Below, one piece after another: positions 13,677 through 16,257 of a stretch of DNA of 16,257 nt. Source of the stretch: Candidatus Woesearchaeota archaeon (GTDB lineage Archaea > Nanobdellota > Nanobdellia > Woesearchaeales > SKIA01). A program made the translations under genes and the position numbers. Numbering within the stretch: position 1 is the stretch's first letter; the number at the start of each line of letters is the position of its first letter. The stretch lies in assembly GCA_007116645.1 (NCBI GenBank), contig SKIA01000062.1, positions 1 through 16,257 of the forward strand, in the 5' to 3' direction. Below the pieces are notes generated by a model. It was not told where the DNA came from. It did no database searches and saw only the letters and a list, made by a program, of their open reading frames with translations.

Positions 13677-15154
13677 TGTGATACCTCCAAGCCAAGAGTT
13701 TTGAGCTTTGTTACGACAACCTCTTCATCAAGTGGCTGTGAAACGCTTGCAAGCAAAGCAAGGTTTTTTCTCAGACCAATGTTTCCACCTTCTGGTGTTT
13801 CGGTTGGGCACAGGCGTCCGAGGTGTGTTGAGTGCAAACTTCTTGCGTCAAAGTTTTCTTGTGTTGATGAAAGCGGTGAAACTACTCTTTGTAGGTGGCT
13901 GAGCGTTGACAAGAAGTTCATTCTGTCCATACGCTGTGAAACACCTTTTCTTCCGCCAATCCACACGCCAGTTGCCATAGCGCTGTAGATACGTTGGGTG
14001 AGTAGTTTGTCTCGAATAATTACTTTGATTGACGGGAACTTTCCTCTCTTTACGATGCGCTGGAAGTTGTAGAGCATGTCTCCGATGAGTACTTTGAGGT
14101 TTACTCTGAATAAGTCTCCAAGAAGGTCTCCTGACATTTTTAGGCGCTTGTTTGCGTAGTGGTCTTTGTCTGCTACAGGCAGTTGTCCTGATGAGACAAG
14201 GATGAATTCTCGCAAGTACCGAGCAAGGTTTTCTGCTTTTGCTCTGCGGTGTTTTTCTTCAAGTCCTACGTGTGGTAAGAGGTATTTGTCAAGGATGTCT
14301 TGTACGCGCTCAATACGGATTTCTCGCGTTTGGGTGATGCCCATTTTTTTTGCGATCATGTCTTGTGCTTCTTCAACTTCTTTGATGTCGATGTGCTCGT
14401 ACAAGTTGATGAGGACTTCTCCGTTGTCTGAAAGACCAATGTTTTTCACGATGTCTTCGTCAGTAAATCCAAGTGACTTGAGGACGTATACGACTGGGAT
14501 GCGCTTTACTCGTGTGAATGTTAAGTAAAAGATTCCGTCTTTTAAGCGCTCGATGGTGTGCGGGATTTTGTATGATCCTTTTTCTGAAAAGATTTTTCCG
14601 ACGTACTCTGAGATTCCTGTTGTTGCTTTTTCAACGTTTAAGACGTTTGCTGCTAGGTCTTCGATTTTGATAAGTACTTTTTCTGTTCCGTTAACGATAA
14701 AGTATCCTCCAACGTCGTCAGGGTCTTCTCCTTTCTTGATGAGCTCGTCTCGTGTAAGGCCGTTTAGGTGGCAGTACTTTGATTTGAGCATGATTGGCAT
14801 GTTTCCGATTTGTGTCTTAAATGACTCTCGCTGGATGCCGTTGATGTGTGCTGAGATTTCAATAAAGATTGGTGCTGCGTAGCTGATCTTTCGTAGGCGC
14901 GCTTCTGTTGGGAAGAGTTGTCTTCGTGAACCGTCTGCTTCAGTGATTTCTGGTTTTGTAACCCAGATTTTGTCGAGGCGAATCTTGAATTCTTCGATGT
15001 TTGCAGGAATGATGGTTGGTTCGACTTCTTTGTTTTCTTCGATGATTGCTTGGAGTTCGTTTTCGATAAATGCGTTAAAACTCTCAATGTCTGATTGGAC
15101 AAAGCTGTGCTCGGTAAAATATGTTCTAATTAATGCTTCTGTACGATTATTCAT
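13673..15154 (-). CDS. rpoB2: DNA-directed RNA polymerase subunit B''
   Basis: The 493-residue product is the N-terminal half of the second-largest subunit, with protrusion, lobe and fork regions. The fork region SGDLLGDLFRVNLKVL precedes ATGVWIGGRKGVSQRMDRMN and the segment SLHSTHLGRLCPTETPEGGN, where ETPEG is at residues 452-456. The frame stops at the usual B''/B' junction, shortly after ETPEG, so this is a natural split and not a frameshift: B' starts with its own Shine-Dalgarno site and an ATGA overlap. The start is ATG 15154, set by a GGAGGG site six bases upstream, and lies eight bases inside the end of rpoH. Confidence 0.97.
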   Translation of the reverse strand: MNNRTEALIRTYFTEHSFVQSDIESFNAFIENELQAIIEENKEVEPTIIPANIEEFKIRLDKIWVTKPEITEADGSRRQLFPTEARLRKISYAAPIFIEISAHINGIQRESFKTQIGNMPIMLKSKYCHLNGLTRDELIKKGEDPDDVGGYFIVNGTEKVLIKIEDLAANVLNVEKATTGISEYVGKIFSEKGSYKIPHTIERLKDGIFYLTFTRVKRIPVVYVLKSLGFTDEDIVKNIGLSDNGEVLINLYEHIDIKEVEEAQDMIAKKMGITQTREIRIERVQDILDKYLLPHVGLEEKHRRAKAENLARYLREFILVSSGQLPVADKDHYANKRLKMSGDLLGDLFRVNLKVLIGDMLYNFQRIVKRGKFPSIKVIIRDKLLTQRIYSAMATGVWIGGRKGVSQRMDRMNFLSTLSHLQRVVSPLSSTQENFDARSLHSTHLGRLCPTETPEGGNIGLRKNLALLASVSQPLDEEVVVTKLKTLGLEVSQ

Positions 15155-15497
15155 ATGCGACCCTCCGGTAGAATACGCTGCTTCCAGCGGTGTGTGATGA
15201 ACGACTGATTTTGATGATATCCCCGATTTTTGGGTTCAGACCTTTGAGTGCTGCGTCATGGATATAGATGGTTGGCAGGCTGGTTGGCTGTAAGTCATAG
15301 CGCTCAAAGAATGTTTGAATGTCTTCTTCAGATAGAATTTCGTGTTTTGGGACCAAGTCGTGGTCTTGAATGTTGAACTCGAATTCGGGTTCTTTTGTTT
15401 TTTTAGCGGTTGCTTTCTTTGCGACCTTGACGGCTTTCTTTGCCGCTGTCTTCGTTGATTTCGCCGATGATTTGCTTGAGGTCTGTTTCTTAGCCAT
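15147..15497 (-). CDS. rpoH: DNA-directed RNA polymerase subunit H with lysine-rich N-terminal tail
   Basis: Residues 46-116 of this 116-residue product are a normal archaeal RpoH (Rpb5 C-terminal domain): HDLVPKHEILSEEDIQTFFE, LPTIYIHDAALKGL, IGDIIKISRSSHTAGSSVFY. RpoH sits at the downstream DNA-entry jaw of RNA polymerase. In front is an unusual 35-residue Lys/Ala/Ser/Thr tail containing 13 lysines (such as KKAVKVAKKATAKKTK), like a histone H1 tail. Typical RpoH is about 75-85 residues. ATG 15497 is the only ATG in the gene outside the tRNA, so the tail is not an artefact of start choice unless a rare codon is used. It lies 14 nt after tRNA-Lys and overlaps rpoB'' by eight bases. Confidence 0.93.
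   Translation of the reverse strand: MAKKQTSSKSSAKSTKTAAKKAVKVAKKATAKKTKEPEFEFNIQDHDLVPKHEILSEEDIQTFFERYDLQPTSLPTIYIHDAALKGLNPKIGDIIKISRSSHTAGSSVFYRRVAYE
15161..15166 (-). promoter_or_regulatory. Shine-Dalgarno site of rpoB''
   Basis: GGAGGG on the minus strand lies six bases before ATG 15154, inside the 3' end of rpoH. It supports internal initiation for rpoB'' and fixes its start. Confidence 0.7.
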
Positions 15498-15511
15498 AGT
15501 TTGCCTGCTGA

Positions 15512-15607
15512 TGGGCCCGGAGGGATTTGAACCCCCGACCACTCGCTTAAAAGGCGAATGCTCTAGTGTCCACGCTGGTTTTGCGTTCCAGACTGAGCTA
15601 CGAGCCC
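15512..15607 (-). tRNA. tRNA-Lys(UUU) with a predicted D-loop intron
   Basis: The gene is 96 nt. After removal of 22 nt (15566-15587) the product is a standard 74-nt tRNA with discriminator A and no encoded CCA. The acceptor stem is GGGCTCG/CGGGCCC (one U-G pair), the D stem is GCTC/GAGC, the anticodon stem is TTCGC/GCGAG with loop CTTTTAA (anticodon UUU), and the T stem is GGGGG/CCCTC with loop TTCAAAT. Unspliced, the D-loop would be 31 nt. It lies five bases after tRNA-Asp and 14 nt before rpoH on the same strand. UUU reads both AAA and AAG. Confidence 0.9.
15566..15587 (-). other. Predicted 22-nt tRNA intron (BHB) between positions 19 and 20 of tRNA-Lys
   Basis: The intron sequence begins AACGCAAAACCAGCGTGG and ends ACAC. 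A bulge-helix-bulge fold can be drawn. The outer helix is the D stem. The central 4-bp helix is GTCT (exon) with GGAC (intron). The 3-nt bulges are GGA and ACT. The inner helix is ACGC/GCGT with loop AAAACCA. Cutting after the second base of each bulge joins AGTCTGG to TAGAGC, exactly the canonical D-loop. One A-A mismatch lies at the edge of the outer helix. Confidence 0.82.
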
Positions 15608-15612
15608 GAAGA

Positions 15613-15685
15613 CGCCCTGGCCGGGATTTGAACCCGGGTCGGTGCCTCGACAGGGCACCATGCTAGGCCACTACACTACCAGGGC
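15613..15685 (-). tRNA. tRNA-Asp(GUC)
   Basis: The 73-nt gene folds into a complete cloverleaf. The acceptor stem is GCCCTGG/CCAGGGC, the D stem is GTGT/GCAT, the anticodon stem is GTGCC/GGCAC with loop CTGTCGA (anticodon GUC), and the T stem is CCGGG/CCCGG with loop TTCAAAT. The discriminator base is G, as expected for Asp. No CCA is encoded and no intron is present. It is the first gene of the tRNA-RNA polymerase transcript; tRNA-Lys follows after five bases. Confidence 0.95.
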
Positions 15686-15753
15686 ATTCTGAGAACTAGG
15701 AAGTTATTATCGATTGAAACGTCCCAGCCCATCATACTTCTGTGCGAATTGCA

Positions 15754-15767
15754 GTTTATTTATAAAG
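15754..15767 (-). promoter_or_regulatory. TATA box of the tRNA-Asp/tRNA-Lys/RNA polymerase transcript
   Basis: The minus strand reads CTTTATAAATAAAC, a strong archaeal TATA-like element. Initiation about 25 nt downstream would leave roughly 50 nt of leader before mature tRNA-Asp, to be removed by RNase P. No other strong TATA element lies between it and rpoH, so it is the best candidate promoter for the polymerase genes as well. Confidence 0.55.
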
Positions 15768-15865
15768 CTATTGCTTGGACAGCGTCCGCTGCTAAGAATC
15801 AGTTCTAACGTATTACCGGTATTTGGCATATATAAAACTTCTGTACAACAAAGTTAATAACACAA

Positions 15866-15881
15866 GGTATATAAAATAATA
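15866..15881 (+). promoter_or_regulatory. TATA box of the small membrane-protein gene
   Basis: GGTATATAAAATAATA is centred about 26 nt before the ATG at 15899, predicting a leaderless transcript. A GGAG occurs only one base before the ATG, too close to act as a Shine-Dalgarno site. Confidence 0.6.
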
Positions 15882-15898
15882 AACGTTCTGCTTGGAGT

Positions 15899-16231
15899 AT
15901 GACGCAAAGTTACTGGCAAAAAATTCCGAAATGGAAACTCATCGTATACAGCATCCTAACAGTGATCATTCTTGTGGCACAACAAACAGTCTCACAAGCA
16001 CTCGTCGTTCTTACTGGCCTATACATGGGTTGGAGAGCAATCAAACTCGTAACGCACAGCCTACACTGCGCAAGCTGTCAGATGAAACTCGCAGGAGCAG
16101 TACTCCTATTTTTAGGAGCACTATTCATGGCAGGACCACACATGCTCATGCTCTTAGTCGCAGTCCTCTGGGTTGACGCACTCATGATAGACAAAAATGA
16201 CCGCAAAACAGGAGTGGCATATTACGGATGA
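15899..16231 (+). CDS. Small integral membrane protein with CxxC motif, unknown function
   Basis: The family is not recognised. The 110-residue product has a short polar N-terminus (MTQSYWQKIPKWK). Two hydrophobic segments lie at about residues 14-29 and 32-49, and two more at about 63-80 and 82-98. The loop between pairs carries HCASC (Cys57 and Cys60), a CxxC pair that could bind metal or undergo redox change. The C-terminal tail DKNDRKTGVAYYG is polar. A TATA box 26 nt upstream supports the ATG. The stop overlaps the next start as ATGA (16228-16231), so it is coupled to the gene that continues beyond the window. Confidence 0.7.
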   Translation: MTQSYWQKIPKWKLIVYSILTVIILVAQQTVSQALVVLTGLYMGWRAIKLVTHSLHCASCQMKLAGAVLLFLGALFMAGPHMLMLLVAVLWVDALMIDKNDRKTGVAYYG

Positions 16232-16257
16232 CTGAACTCATTATTCTCACCGGATAC
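16228..16257 (+). CDS. Start of an unidentified gene, truncated by the window edge
   Basis: Only ten codons are visible, giving MTELIILTGY. The ATG overlaps the TGA of the preceding membrane-protein gene in an ATGA arrangement. A hydrophobic strand ending in TG could be the start of a P-loop or nucleotide-binding protein, but this is too short to judge. The gene is called mainly from the overlap and continuing frame. Confidence 0.4.
   Translation, partial: MTELIILTGY

Larger units (their letters stand above)
15686..15898. other. 213-nt divergent intergenic region
   Basis: This is the longest non-coding stretch in the window. It holds two outward-facing T/A-rich promoters, one for the tRNA-Asp/RNA polymerase run and one for the small membrane protein. 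The middle (about 15770-15860) shows no gene, repeat or clear hairpin that I can support. Confidence 0.6.

Noticed and set aside
15498..15542. Upstream extension of rpoH into tRNA-Lys
   Set aside because: The added codons are the T arm and acceptor stem of the tRNA.
1..16257. CRISPR array, insertion sequence or replication origin
   Set aside because: No regularly spaced repeats, transposase motifs with terminal inverted repeats, or origin-type repeat clusters were seen.

Overview
The window is archaeal chromosomal DNA. Evidence for this is the split RNA polymerase (H, B'', B', A', A''), eL30-like and archaeal NusA-type proteins, eS8, eL37, an Sm-like protein, aIF1A, tRNAs without encoded CCA, TATA boxes about 24-27 nt upstream of many start codons, and a bulge-helix-bulge tRNA intron. 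Compact packing, a bacterial-type lipoprotein signal peptidase and a shortened Dph2-like protein would fit a DPANN-type archaeon (for example Woesearchaeota-like). That placement is inference and weak; no 16S gene is present to test it.

Left part (1-1392): a minus-strand block holds the Sm-like protein gene, then the short gene for ribosomal protein eL37, then the 5' part of a LAGLIDADG homing-endonuclease-like gene that runs off the left edge. Divergent from this is the gene for eS8.

Envelope and proteolysis part (1393-6353): a large Thr-rich surface protein with one C-terminal membrane anchor and a cytoplasmic coiled coil is followed by a small soluble coiled-coil protein. Next come LspA (signal peptidase II), aIF1A on the opposite strand with a convergent overlap, SppA, and a Dph2-like protein lacking the N-terminal domain. 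A minus-strand gene of unknown function (142 aa) ends on the Dph2-like stop codon.

Right part (6394-15685, all minus strand): one long information-processing transcript reads tRNA-Asp, tRNA-Lys, rpoH, rpoB'', rpoB', rpoA', rpoA'', rpl30e, nusA-like, rps12, rps7. Most junctions are ATGA/TAATG overlaps or have Shine-Dalgarno sites. rps12-rps7 also have their own promoter, which shares a 23-nt identical block with the eS8 promoter at the same distance from the ATG. At the right end (15899-16257) a small membrane protein and the first codons of a further gene run on the plus strand.

Standout observations: a 22-nt predicted intron in the D-loop of tRNA-Lys(UUU) with a recognisable BHB fold; the duplicated ribosomal-protein promoter; a histone-H1-like lysine-rich tail on RpoH; an archaeal LspA; the truncated Dph2; and a 9-nt repeat that encodes a basic tail on one strand and an acidic tail on the other where lspA and the aIF1A gene overlap.
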